Positions 20,879 through 31,998 of a stretch of DNA of 64,000 nt are shown here, piece by piece. Each line of letters opens with the position of its first letter. The first letter of the stretch is position 1. The DNA comes from Rhipidocladum racemiflorum (Eukaryota > Streptophyta > Magnoliopsida > Poales > Poaceae). The stretch covers positions 3,162,001 to 3,226,000 of the forward strand of contig CM070583.1 in the NCBI GenBank assembly GCA_036346355.1, read 5' to 3'. The notes under the pieces are model-generated. The model saw nothing but the letters and a program-made list of their open reading frames with translations. It did no database searches and was not told the origin of the DNA. The position numbers and the translations under genes are program-made.

Positions 20879-23800
20879 TGTCGGGACCCGAATTTGCAAA
20901 TCCGACCCTCTGTGTATTCAGCACTAGTCCAGAACGCGCTAGTGCACACAGTCTTAACATCGGTATATATCACAATCATACCAAACGATACTATCAAAGT
21001 ACTTTATTTAAATAATCAAAGGGTTACTCGACCTTATGGCCGAAGTTACAAATATATGCCTTGCAAGGCGAAACTTATTAAAAGGAAATAACAGAATGAA
21101 ATTCAAATAAACTTAGTGGCGCCATCCAAAGATACCACAGTAATCGACCGGGCTCGCATCCCTAAGTAGACGGGTCCTCTTGGAGTTCCTCCTCCAAAGT
21201 GGCGTAATCTCCTCTTCAACTGATATTGTGTTGGGGCAAGGGTGAGTACTTGGTACTCGACAAGTCATGCACAGAATGCAAGCTAATATACTATATGCAT
21301 GGCTTGGTACAAAGGAATAGCTCAAGGTATATTTGCGATAAGACTTTTGACAAGTAATATAAGTAGATTCGAAAGCGGTAGAAATAAGTAAAGCATAAAT
21401 AACTTTTCAGGAAATTTAATAAACATTTTTCCCCATCCTAAACCACATTTCCATCATCTTCATTATTAAACCAACCCAACTTTTCAAATCCAAGTTATTT
21501 TCGTAAAGTCTAACCCTTGGCGTAATTCCGAGCATTGTCGATCTGTGGACTCGGCTATTCAAATAGATTCTACACTCTGCAGAGGTTATGCACTTTACCC
21601 ACAAGATACAATCCACTCACCACGTCGGTAGTGAATCGCCATACAAAAGTATGCGAATGAGCGATCATAACAAAGCCTTTCTAAGCCTCAAACAACACAG
21701 GTGGTCCTCTCAGGTTCGTGCTCTACACCATCCCTTCCCTTAGCCAAGGCGAAGTATGGGACCAACACACCGTTAGATGGGTATCGGCCCACGACCACGA
21801 TACGCTCCCCGCATAATCACACAAGCGGTGTAATCGACACCCTGAGGCTCCACAAGTGAGTCCTTAGCGACTTAGTCAACTAGGGCCGTCCCATTCCGAC
21901 CATGTGGTTGCAAGTATGACCAGTTCAAAGGCTTGCAAGGTTAAGTCCTTAGAGTGACCAGGCAAGACTACCGAAAAACCAAATCAACATCCCCAATGCC
22001 ACAACCGCCCACTGATTACTCTTGCCACATGCCCCGATCGAAATCATTTATCAAACCCCGCTTGATTACCATGCACCACGTGCCATCAACATCACATGAT
22101 ACTTTTCCAAAACAGGTTCAATATATCATTAATTCAATATTAGCATTTGATTATCCAAAATCATGTCATGAGCACGTAGCGTCTAAGCGTTATACTACAA
22201 CGATCTAAACCCATGTTGGCAATTTAATAATGTCCAACTAATAAACTACAACTAGGGTGACAAAGGGTCATGGCACATACTTAAGTAATCAAGGTGTCAT
22301 ATAGCAAATTGGTATTTATCTAACCCCCATGTTTAAACAAAGTATCCTTCTAATTGAACTAGCATGCAATAGTTTAAATCAAAATAGATTTCAAAATGGG
22401 ATCAACATGGTCAAAGCACAACTTGCCTTCAAAAAGCACTTGCTCTTGGTCTTGAGTTGGATCCTGAGTCAACACTTCTCCTTCGAATCCTTCCGGCACT
22501 TCAACGTCTACTCGTAAAGCGTGTAAATAGCAAATACACAAATAAACACTATGCAAAAAGATCCCAAAACTCCAAATAAAATCCATAAACAGAGAGAACA
22601 TAATTTTCTGGATTTTTAGAAACTGGAATAAATCAAATTTGGAGTTAAAGCATAAAAGTTATGATTATTTAAAGTTTAAATAATCAATTAAATAATTTTA
22701 CAGAGAAAAACTTTAGTCCAAAAATTAAATAAAATTTATATTTAGGTAGATCTTAATTTTATACAAATTTAGAAATTTGAATCGCTCAAATCGGAGTTGA
22801 AACGCAAAAGTTATAAGCGTTTGAAGTTTGAATCTAAATTTGAAATCATTATTCGAATTAATAAATCATTTTCTTTTTCGGAAATTAATTATTGCGTCAG
22901 CATGGACACGTGGCAGCTCCTGATTGGCCTGCTGACGTCAGCCGGTCCATGGGCTTGGTCCACGCTCGGCTCGGGTCCACGGTGGACTCGGTCCACGGCT
23001 CACGTGACTGACATGTGGGACCCACCCGTCAGTGCGGGGTCTCACGCTAACACGGCTGACGTGTGGGCCCTCTGACATGCGGGGCCCGCGTGTCAGGGAC
23101 ACGCGCTCACACGCGTACGACGCTGACCGCGTCGGTCCAACTTCCCGACACGTGGCGCAATCTCGTCCGTTGGTTTGAAAATCAACGGCGCGGATTGGAT
23201 CCAGGGTTGAACACGTTGAAACTACTCGATGCTCGTGGGCCGTTCGATCTAGATCGGACGGTCCAGATCTAATCCTATAATCGCCTTTGCTACGGCACGT
23301 GGCGATTGTGAGCCGTTGGATCTTGATCCAACGGTCCAGATCTAATCGGGTTTGGAACACGTGAACTCACCTCAACCGTCCGATCTGGATCCGACGGTGC
23401 ACAGAGCTCGCGAGGGCTGATGGCTTCGTGGTGGCGCACGGCTGCCGGAGTTGAAGACGACGACGAGCCCAACGGCGTTCCGGGGTTGCTCCGGCGAGAT
23501 GAAGGGTCCCTTCGGGTGCGTCTCGTCGCGGTGAGTCCGGATCTGAGGTCAACGGCGCAGGGACGGCGACGGCGGCGAACGGGCAAAGACCGTGGCGGAG
23601 CAGCCGCAACTACGGCGCGAGCTCGCACGGCTAAACGGGCGCGACTTAGCCTCGGTGAAGTAGAGAAGGGAGGGCGCGGGATCACGGCGGTCCTCGGGTA
23701 TGCCGGGCATTAAATAACCTCGGCGTCCGTGCGTAAAACGGAAACCTAATTTGCTACGGCGGCGGCGGCCGGCGAGTCCAGCTCGACTTCGGTGAAGACG

Positions 23801-24322
23801 ACGAAATCGTGGCCGTCCACGTGGCACAACCAACGGCCACGATCGCGCGGCGCGACCGGTCCGGTCCGACACGGCTCGGTCGGGTTTCAGGCGGATCTCA
23901 CCGTTGGATCTTGATCCAACGGTCGGGATCGCTTAGGGTTGGGAGCTGGTTTGGTTGAGCCAAGCGGCTCGGTCGGACTCGAGTCCGACTCGGTCGGATG
24001 AACAGTACTTGACCCGAGTTGGATTTTCCAGCGATTTAATATTTAAAATAATTCCCAGTAATTCATTTAATTCATTAAAAATAGCAAATGACTCAGAAAA
24101 ATTCCAGAAAAATTCTGGAAAATATTTTGGATCATTTTGGACTCAAATAAAATATTTCCAACAAAATTTTATTTGCAAAATTAAATTCTTTAATTATTTC
24201 AAAATGGAATAAATTCAAATAAATTCCAAATAAATCCAAATAAATTCCAGAAAATTCCAAAAATTCACCAAGGTGCCAAATCACACATGAATTTAAGAAA
24301 AGCAAAATTTTGGGATGTTACA
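20879..24322 (-). repeat. 5' LTR of the Tekay-like element
   Basis: 3,444 bp, the partner of 11784-15208. Plus-strand ends are TGTCGGGACC and GGGATGTTACA, followed by GTAAC (24323-24327). AT-rich portions are almost identical to the other copy; differences cluster in GC-rich segments. The hairpin copy is at 21244-21258. Confidence 0.9.
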
Positions 24323-24429
24323 GTAACTTTGTACATGTTCATGATTGAATAGAATTTAATATTTCCCCCCAATATTTGTCTTCATTGCATTAGCTCCGTG
24401 CGTGTTTGGGTTTTTTCTCTCATCACAAT

Positions 24430-24590
24430 AGTGCAAATGGGCTGGGCCTAGGCTGGCACGAAACACAAGTGGGCCGTGCCTATGCTCGCCAAAAGTGAAT
24501 TGGGCCAGCACGGCCCGACACGATGGGCACGACGGGCCATCGTGGCCCAGCATGTTTCGGGCCCAAAGCACGGCCCGCCATGGCACGACG
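24430..24590. mobile_element. hAT-type subterminal repeats
   Basis: The block is dense in GGGCCGTGCC, GGCACGA and GGCCCGACACGA words in both orientations, the kind of subterminal repeat seen near the ends of many plant hAT elements. I infer that it belongs to the hAT whose transposase 3' end is at 11330-11688, the two parts being separated by the Ty3 insertion. The terminal inverted repeat itself is not identified. 24591-24828 has no clear feature. Confidence 0.5.
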
Positions 24591-24833
24591 CCCACTACTA
24601 TTCATGCGTGGCCGACGAGGATGGACATCTTTCATGTGTGACCAACGAAGCCGAACAAGGACTTTGAGATTTCAGTATGGTGGTGACAATGGTGCCTGGA
24701 TGGCAGCGAAATCATCAACGAGGTGGAGCGGTGACTGGCGGTGGGAAAGAATTCGATTCCAGCGGTGTGGTGGGGGAAAGCCAAATTGATTTAGGGGAAA
24801 GATTGGAAGTGCTTGAGAACAAGTGGTGATATA

Positions 24834-25789
24834 TGTTGAAAAAGTGTGCAATATTTTAATTCCAGATTTTACTAGAAGACAAATATCACAGATAGTGATG
24901 CACACAGTAAATCTAACAGCAGGCTACACATTCTACTTCCAAACATATATATACTCATGAAACAGAATATGATCAGGTTGAACGAACACTAACGACTTAC
25001 AGTTGAGCTTGATGAAGAACAAAACAATGCGCAGAAGAGGTCGTGGAAGAAGTCGAAGTCGAAGAAGCAGCGCAGGAGCGGTGGCGCAGATGCGCTACCC
25101 AGAAACCTTTTTACCGTCCCATGCAGGTGAACTCTGCGACAATGGCTCGGAGATACCGCTCACCCTCCTTCACGGTGCACGCCGAGTAGGAAGGCTGGCG
25201 CGGTCCAGCTGCTCAACACCTCAGTATAGCTCTTGCAGGAGGAAGAAGAAAGAGTGGAATCAAAAAATTCAGTGATTTGGTCTGGACGTCTCCAGGTCTT
25301 ATATAGCCTCTAACCAGTAACTGTCTCCATTACTCACTAGTAACTGACAGCATTAAGCACTGGTAACTAACTGAATTTAAACAGACTTAATGCACTGGTA
25401 ACTACTAATTCAACCAAAAATAATGGTCATTATGCAGTCTCTTGACCAGTACAGAAAGTTAAACAATTGCATGATTAATCAAAATAAAAGGTGAATTCAT
25501 AGTGCCAGGAGACACACTGCGGCGCGGTCGCTCGTCGCAAGTCACAAGTCACGCGGATTTTCACGTGAAAATACGCGAATGCGTGCGCGTGCATACGTAC
25601 GTGCGTGTGTGTATGTTTCTCCAAAGTCCTTCTCATACCATCCCTATGTCATGCTTCTCATGACTCAAGGAGTGGCAAGGACTCCACCTTATAAATTGCC
25701 TTCCTTCCATTTGGCTAAGCAATATGGTACTAACCATGCAATCTTTGGAATTAAAGGAAATGGGCCATACTCATATGCCAATTACAACA
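24834..25789 (-). repeat. 3' LTR of the copia element
   Basis: 956 bp, plus-strand ends TGTTGAAAAAGTG and ATTACAACA. A minus-strand TATA box (TATATAAG) lies at 25298-25305. The polypurine tract reads GGTGGGGGAT on the minus strand at 25790-25799. Confidence 0.9.
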
Positions 25790-26357
25790 ATCCCCCACCA
25801 ATTTCAAAGCGAGCAATAAAACAATATCAAACATCGCTGTACTGAAATGTTGTTTATATACCAGTTATTTAGTATAAGTCCCGTACGGGTTGAACTTACA
25901 CCTAGATTAACAAGATTCATCATCTCACAGCTGATGAATGGACTATGCCTTGAATTCATAGCTTTTTGTTATCAGATTTCACTTGCGATCACAACTGATA
26001 CAAGGCTACCATTGAACCATGCCTATAAGGAGCGTTATATGGTCATGCTCCCGTATCTGCTCATGAGCTTTCTAGAGAATGCCCCATTCTCATGAATTGT
26101 GACCTCACAGTTATGCTCAAGTAGGTGTATTCATTATAGGTATCCTGTAGGCCAATACCTTTTTCTCTCATTTTTAGACTAGAATACATTAATTCTTTTA
26201 AGCCAACATTCCATACAAACGAGAGTACTTTGTCTATTAGGACACATGTACAATTTAATAATATGTACTCTCTTGTTACAACATCAACTTGTTTTTCCCA
26301 TTACCTAATTCACGGGATCTCCGATCAGGAAGGTATGGGTTACCATTGTGTTGTAAC
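25790..26357 (-). other. 3' non-coding part of the copia element
   Basis: Between the RNase H stop and the 3' LTR. Apart from the polypurine tract next to the LTR I see no feature or frame. Confidence 0.6.
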
Positions 26358-27113
26358 TCAAATGGGCCTCATACCCATGTCCATATACGCAATGGAAATT
26401 GTTTTCCTTGCAAGTCCTTTTGTAAAAGGATCTACTATATTTTTCTCAGTACGAATATAATTCACAGCAATTACTCCGGAGTTTCTCAATTTTCTGACAG
26501 ATTTAAGCCTGCGTTTCACATGTCTGGAGGACTTCATGTTATCCTTAGTACTCATAACCTTAGTCAACACTGTTTGGTTATCGCAATACATTAGGATAGG
26601 CGGTACTGGTTTCTCAACCAATGGCAAGTCCAATAGTAGCTCTCTAAGCCATTCAACCTCAACAGTGGTTGTATCAAGTGCTACAAGTTCAGCTTCCATG
26701 GTTGACCTTGTTAATAGGGTATGTTTGCAAGACTTCCATGAAACTGCAGCACCAGCTAAGGTAAAAACATAACCATTTGTAGCTTTGATCTCATCCACAT
26801 CAGAGATCCAATTGGAATCACTATATCCTTCTAATACATATGGATATCCAGTGTAGTGAATTCTATAAGATGTTGTGCCTCTCAAATAGCGTAACACTCT
26901 TTCAAGTGCCTCCCAATGATCATCTCCCGGGTTAGATGTAAACCGGCTTAATTTGCTCACGGTAAATGAGATATCAGGTCTTGTGGCACCAACTAGATAC
27001 ATAAGGGACCCAATAATTTGTGAATATTTCAATTGATCTTTCCCTAACCCTTGATTTTTTCCGAAGCTTAACACTCGGATCATATGATGTTGGAGAAATT
27101 CTACAATTCTCAA
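26358..27113 (-). pseudogene. RNase H and connection domain (copia)
   Basis: The 251-residue open frame carries KYSQIIGSLMYLVGATRPDI, DHWEALERVLRYLRGT, VLEGYSDSNWISDVD, GYVFTLAGAAVSWKSCKH, STMEAELVALD, PILMYCDNQTVL, KSSRHVKRRL and KNIVDPFTKGL. All are standard copia RNase H words with the expected acidic residues, and this is the best preserved domain of the element. It ends at the pol stop. Confidence 0.88.
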
Positions 27114-27697
27114 AGCCGAACAGGCTCAATATTTTCTCAGCATAATGGGATTGGTGCAAAATGATCCCATCCTCATTCTTGATCAATTTAATATTCAGAA
27201 TAACATCTGCCTCTCCCAAGTCTTTCATGTCAAAGCATCGAGATGAAAAAGTTTTGACCTCGTCAATCACAGCAGTGTTTGTCTTAAATATAAGTATGAC
27301 ATCAACATACAAACACATAATCACACCTTGACCCCCACCATAACGATAATATACACACTTATCTGCCTCATTAACAGCAAAAACCAGCAGAAGTCAAAGT
27401 TTTATCAAACTTTTCATGCCATTGCTTAGGTGCTTGCTTTAGGCCATACAAGGATTTTAATAATTTGCACACTTTATTTTCCTGTCCAGTAATCACATAA
27501 CCATCTCGTTGCTCCATATAGATTTCTTCCTCCAACTCTCCATTAAGGAAAGCTGTCTTTACATCCATTTGATGAACGTGTAGACCATAGGAAGCAGCTA
27601 ATGCAATGAGCACTCTAATGGTGGTTAATCTGGCAACAAGAGAATAAGTATCAAAATAATCATCTCCTTCTTTCTGGGTATAACCCTTGGCCACAAG
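26974..27697 (-). pseudogene. Reverse transcriptase (copia)
   Basis: The frame starts after a TGA at 27695-27697 that interrupts KYKA-stop-LVAKGYTQKEG, where related elements have Arg. It includes TIRVLIALAASYGLHVHQMD, VKTAFLNGELEEEIYMEQ and LYGLKQAPKQWHEKF. After a frameshift (27370-27325) comes MIMCLYVDVILIF: the catalytic YVDD is YVDV here, losing the second Asp. Then DLGEADVILNIKL and LHQSHYAEKIL follow. Confidence 0.85.
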
Positions 27698-28031
27698 TCA
27701 TGCCTTGTACTTATCAACAGTACCATCAGACCTCATTTTCTTTTTGAAAACCCACTTGCATCCAACAGGTTTGCACCCACTAGGGCGATCAGTGATCTCC
27801 CAAGTCCTACGGACCGCCTCTTTCCAATACTCAGCATCAGGTAGTGCATAAGCCTCTGAAAGAGTTTTTGGCACATCATCCACGAGGTATACAATAAAGT
27901 CATCACCAAAGGTTTTCTCAACCCTTTGTCTCTTGCTCCTACGAGGAGCTTCTGTGACTAAATTGTTATCCTCAGTAATATCTTCTACTGGTAGTGTATC
28001 ACTCATTAGTTTAGAAATAGTGGTAGGTCCG

Positions 28032-28032
<1 letters not shown>

Positions 28033-28072
<40 letters not shown>
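28033..28072. repeat. (ATT)n microsatellite
   Basis: About 13 ATT units, coding a poly-Asn run in the integrase-RT linker of the copia element. Confidence 0.95.
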
Positions 28073-28734
28073 TTCAGTTTGAGTATTCTTAGTTCGTGAA
28101 GAGTAACCTACTGGTCTCATAGGATAAATATCCTCAAAGAATGAAGCTTCTCTGGACTCCATTATTGTGTTAACAATAATCTCAGGAGTTTCTGTTTTTA
28201 CTACTAAAAATCTATAGGCCGTACTGTTATTTGCATATCCCAGAAAAATGCAATGGACTGTTTTAGGTCCAAGCTTTCTCTTTTTCTGCAATGGTATATT
28301 GACTTTTGCCAAACACCCCCATGTTCGCAGAAAATTGACATTGGGCTTTCTCCCCTTCCATCCCTCATACGGAGTAATCTCACACTTTTTTGTAATTACT
28401 CTGTTTAAGATAAAAGTTGCTTTCAATATAGCTTCTCCCCACCACATTTTAGGCATACCTGCACTCTCTAACATGGCATTCACCAAGTCTGTGAGTGCTC
28501 GGTTTTTCCTCTCAGCTACCCCATTTGATTGGGGAGAATATGGTGGTGTAACTTCATGGATTATACCATGCTCAGGACAGAACTGGGAGAATCCATGAGA
28601 GATATACTCGCCTCCGCGATCAGACCTTAGTCTTTTAATTTTCCTTTCTAGTTGGTTCTCAACCTCAGCCTTATAGATTTTGAAGTAGTTTAAAACTTCA
28701 TCCTTTGTTTTCGGCAAATACACATAACAATAAT

Positions 28735-28886
28735 GTGTTGCATCATCTATAAGAGTTAGAAAGTATCTTTTGCCCCCTTTTGTCAACAATCCATTCATCT
28801 CACAAAGGTACGTGTTGCATCATCTATAAGAGTTAGAAAGTATATTTTGCCTCGTTTTTGTCAACAATCCATTCATCTCACACAGG
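28735..28886. repeat. 77-bp tandem duplication
   Basis: GTGTTGCATCATCTATAAG starts at 28735 and again at 28812. The two copies differ at a few bases. The length is not a multiple of three, so it breaks integrase. Confidence 0.9.
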
Positions 28887-29019
28887 TCAAAATGGACAAG
28901 ATCTAATGGTGCCAAGTTCTTTTCTTCCTCTAATCCTTTAAAGGGTTTTCTAGGCTGTTTTGCTTGCACACAAGATTGACACTTTGATCCTTTGACAATA
29001 TCACATTTTGGAATTAACT

Positions 29020-29472
29020 CTAATCTGGACATTCGAGCAATGCTATCAAAACCAATATGACAGAATTGAGAATGCCAAATATCGGCATCACATTTATTCG
29101 AACAGTTGCAATATTCATATTATAGCAAGACTCTAGAGTACTTAGACGGAACAAGCCTCCGCTCTCATAGACTTTACCAACAAATTCCCCAAACTTAGAT
29201 ATTACAACTTTATTTGACTCAAATACTATCTTGTAACCATCCCTGCATAGAAGAGAACCACTAACGAGGTTCTTTTTTATTGTTGGCGCATGCTGCACGT
29301 TCTTCAAGTGGGCAATCTTCCCTGAACTAAACCTCAGATCCACCATGCCAACCCCAGGAATAGAAGCATGCGACCCGTTCCCCATTAGGACGGAGGAAGC
29401 CCCGGCTGCCTGATAAGAAAAAAACAAGGAAACATCAGAACACACGTGAACATTAGCACCAGTATCAATCCA
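29020..29472 (-). pseudogene. Protease and pre-integrase region (copia)
   Basis: In element sense, right after TAG the frame reads WIDTGANVHVCSDVSLFFSY, the copia protease active site with DTGA. VLMGNGSHASIPGVG and LKNVQHAPTIKKNLVSGSLL follow. The pre-integrase stretch (GGLFRLSTLES) comes next and shifts frame near 29110. The TAG just before WIDTGA separates gag from pol and is probably a mutated Trp codon. Confidence 0.85.
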
Positions 29473-30348
29473 CTAATCAGTGGTTTGACATGATGAAAAA
29501 ACAACAGGAGAAATACCATACCCTCCTAAAGTCGAGGCCTTGCCTATGGTCACGTTGGCATTTTTCTTGCCTTGTTCATTTGTCCTGTTTTTGCGATAGC
29601 GACAGTCTTTTGGCATATGACCGTCCTTTCCGCACACGAAACAGGTGATGTTCTTCATGTCCTTTGTCTCAATTTTCTTCTTTTTAAAGCTAGTTGTCTT
29701 GTTTGGTTTATGAACTTTGTAGTTCTTGCCATATGATTTCTTCTCGACGATATTGGCATCATTCTGATTAGTTCTGCTTGGTGCATCTTTTGCTCTTGCC
29801 TTTTCTTCCACATCGAGGGCTGCAATGAGATCCTCAACAAAAATCTCTTCCCTCTTGTGCTTTAAGCTAGTGGCAAAATTCCGCCAAGATGAGGGGAGTT
29901 TGGCAACAATGCCCACTGCCACAAACTTAGGAGGCAATGCACAACCCAAGTGTGCAATCTTGCCAACCAGTAGCTGGAGGTCATGTGCTTGTGCAACAAT
30001 CGACTTAGCGCCATCCATGCTAAAATCGAAGAATTGCTCGCACGTACAGCCAGTGACCGGCTTCAGCCTCTGCATACTTCTGGTCAAGCGCATCCCACAA
30101 CTCAGTGGCAGATGCGTAGTTCATATACACATCATAGAGTTGATCTTCTAAAATGGTTAGAAGGCAGCCTAGTGCAGTGTTGTTCGCACTATCAAACTGT
30201 ATGTACTGTTCAACCGTAAATGGATACTGCAGGTGGATCACCCACCACAGCCCCAATGACATGAGCCAAAACTTAGCCCTTGTCTGCCATCTACGGAAAT
30301 TTGCACCAGAAAACCTTTCAGCTTTCATAGCATCCGAAGGATTAGCCA
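29473..30348 (-). pseudogene. gag: gag (copia)
   Basis: An ATG at 30346-30348, only about 40 nt from the LTR, starts MANPSDAMKAERFSGANF and LLTILEDQLYDVYMNYASA. After a frameshift near 30070, the frame 30093-29473 gives HDLQLLVGKIAHLG, LPSSWRNFATSLKHKRE and CFVCGKDGHMPKDC, a CX2CX4HX4C zinc knuckle. It would form the particle and bind RNA. It stops at the TAG before the protease. Confidence 0.85.
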
Positions 30349-30388
30349 TTACTGAATCACAAAAATATCGCAAATAAGGTTTCTGGAT

Positions 30389-31353
30389 TGTTGAAAAAGT
30401 GTGCAATATTTTAATTCCAGATTTTACCAGGAGACAAATATCACAGATAAATAGTGATGCACACAGTAAATCTAACAGCAGGCTATACAATGTACTTCCA
30501 AACATATATATACCCATGAAACAGAATATGATCAGGTTGAACGAACACTAACGACTTACAATTGAGCTTGATGAAGAACAAAACGATGCGCGGAAGAGGT
30601 CGTGGAAGAAGTCGAAGTCGAAATCGAAGAAGCAGCGCAGGAGCGGTCGCGTAGATGCGCTGCCAGAAACATTATTATCGTCCCGTGCAGGTGAACTCTG
30701 CGACAACGGCTCGGAGATACCGCTCACCCTCCTTCACGGTGCACGCCGAGTAGGAAGGCTGGCGCGGTCCAGCTACTCAACACCTCAGTACAGCTCTCGC
30801 AGGAGGAAGAAGAAAGAGTGGAATCGGAAAATTCAGTGATTTGGCCTGGACGTCTCCAGGTCTTATATAGCCTCTAACCAGTAACTGTCTCTATTACTCA
30901 CTAGCAACTGACAGCATTAAGCACTGGTAACTGACTGAATTTAAACAGACTTAATGCACTGGTAACTACTAATTCAAACAAAAATAATGGTCATTATGTA
31001 GTCTCTTGACCAGTACAGAAAGTTAAACAATTGCATGATTAAGCAAAATAAAAGGTGAATTCATAGTGCCAGGAGACACACTGCGGCGCGGTCGCTCGTC
31101 GCAAGTCACAAGTCACGCGGATTTTCACGCGAAAATATGCGAATGCACACGCGTGCGTACTTACGTGCGCGCGTGTGTGTTTCTCCAAAGTCCTTCTCAT
31201 ACCATCCATATGTCATGCTTCTCATGACTCAAGGAGTGGCAAGGACTCCACCTTATAAATTGCCTTCCTTCCATTTGGCAAAGCAATATGGTACTAACCA
31301 TACAATCTTTGGAATTAAAGGAAATGGGCCATACTCATGGGACAATTCCAACA
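30389..31353 (-). repeat. 5' LTR of the copia element
   Basis: 965 bp, the partner of 24834-25789, followed by target-site copy ATATA at 31354-31358. The TATA box on the minus strand is at 30862-30869. The first internal bases in element sense, ATCCAGAAACCTTATTTGC, do not look like the usual iMet primer site. Confidence 0.9.
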
Positions 31354-31358
31354 ATATA

Positions 31359-31648
31359 TAAGGAAAGGTAGTTACTAAGCAGGGCGACAGATCATGAGGA
31401 GGACATGGTGGCTGGGCTTGAGGATGATGACAGGGGTGCACGTTGTTCAAATGAGGAGTGAGGGAGAGAAGGCTTGGCATTGGGAAAATGGATTGAGTGA
31501 GAGGAGAGACCCTTGTTGCTCCCCTTTTATAGGATGAGGGAGGCTCGGAGGATGGGTAATGGCAGCGAGAAGGCGGTGGCTACACGGCTTGAAGGTTAGC
31601 AGATGTGCGCAAATGCAAGTAAAGGACACTATTATGGAGAAGCTCATT
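31359..31648. other. Unassigned, possible CACTA interior
   Basis: Purine-rich plus strand without a recognisable domain, adjacent to CACTA subterminal repeats. Confidence 0.3.
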
Positions 31649-31816
31649 TGTGTCGGTTTTCAAACCAAAAAACTGACACAGATGTACCAACAGGAATACT
31701 CGTAATAAGACTATTTGTGTCGGTTTTTGGCTAGAACGGACGCAAATAATATGATAAAAATGTATCTGTTATTATTTGAAATTGTGTTAGATTTGGCAAC
31801 TCCATGCTACGCATCA

Positions 31817-31880
31817 ACCTCACATAGCCCATACTAGTATGTGCTCTCGCCTAAGCACACTTAATTTCAATGTTCTAATA
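31817..31880 (-). pseudogene. Second, degenerate 5S-derived copy
   Basis: The minus strand reads TTAGAACATTGAAATTAAGTG and TGCTTAGGCGAGAGC, then ACTAGTATGGGCTATG. It aligns with the middle of 5S rRNA but is more diverged and abuts the better copy. Confidence 0.6.
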
Positions 31881-31998
31881 GGATCGAGCGGATTTAACTT
31901 CCCGAGAGGTCATCCATCCTAGAACTACTCTCACCAAGCATGCTTAACTTCGGAGTTCTTATAGGATCCAGTGCTTTAGTGCTGGTGTGTTCGCATGT
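31881..31998 (-). pseudogene. 5S rRNA-derived sequence
   Basis: The minus strand reads CCAGCACTAAAGCACTGGAT, AACTCCGAAGTTAAGC, TGCTTGG, CTAGGATGGATGACCTC and CGGGAAG, matching plant 5S rRNA over nearly its whole length. The internal promoter boxes (AAGTTAAGC..TGCTTGG and GGATGG.TGACCTC) are largely kept. It is not a functional 5S gene as judged by several substitutions and the LTR-like setting. Confidence 0.85.

Larger units (their letters stand above)
11784..24322 (-). mobile_element. Full-length Tekay/Del-like chromovirus (Ty3), minus strand
   Basis: Two LTRs (11784-15208 and 20879-24322) bound the element, with GTAAC immediately outside each end (11779-11783 and 24323-24327), so the 12,539-bp insertion is complete. 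In element sense (right to left) the order is 5' LTR, iMet-type primer site, about 1.2 kb leader, gag, protease, RT, RNase H, integrase, chromodomain, hairpin, polypurine tract, 3' LTR. The domain order and terminal chromodomain assign it to chromoviruses, and the long LTRs and ACTTGT..ACTCACCCTTGC word point to Tekay/Del. All frames are broken by small indels. Confidence 0.9.
27698..29035 (-). pseudogene. Integrase (copia)
   Basis: The zinc-binding HHCC part appears as DSIARMSRLELIP..KCQSCVQAKQPRKPF. The catalytic core follows: HFDLCEMNGLLTK, FLTLIDDATHYCYVY, KRLRSDRGGEYISHGF and SPQSNGVAERKNRALTDLVN, giving Asp, Asp and Glu in order. The C-terminal GKxxVHCIFLGYANNS words are present. A 77-bp tandem duplication (28735-28886) falls after MNGLLTK and shifts the frame. 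A 13-Asn run encoded by (ATT)n sits in the linker before RT. Confidence 0.85.
24834..31353 (-). mobile_element. Full-length Ty1/copia retrotransposon, minus strand
   Basis: LTRs 24834-25789 and 30389-31353 are bounded by ATATA on both sides (24829-24833 and 31354-31358). In element sense LTRs run TGTTG...CAACA. The internal order is gag, protease, integrase, RT, RNase H, the copia order. Damage includes a TAG before the protease, a 77-bp duplication in integrase, a TGA before RT, a changed catalytic Asp, and frameshifts. It is 6,520 bp long. Confidence 0.92.

Noticed and set aside
24592..24610. CACTACTATTC as the left end of the CACTA element
   Set aside because: Only the first eight bases match the right inverted repeat and the 3-bp flanks differ (GCC against GGG); no subterminal repeats follow.
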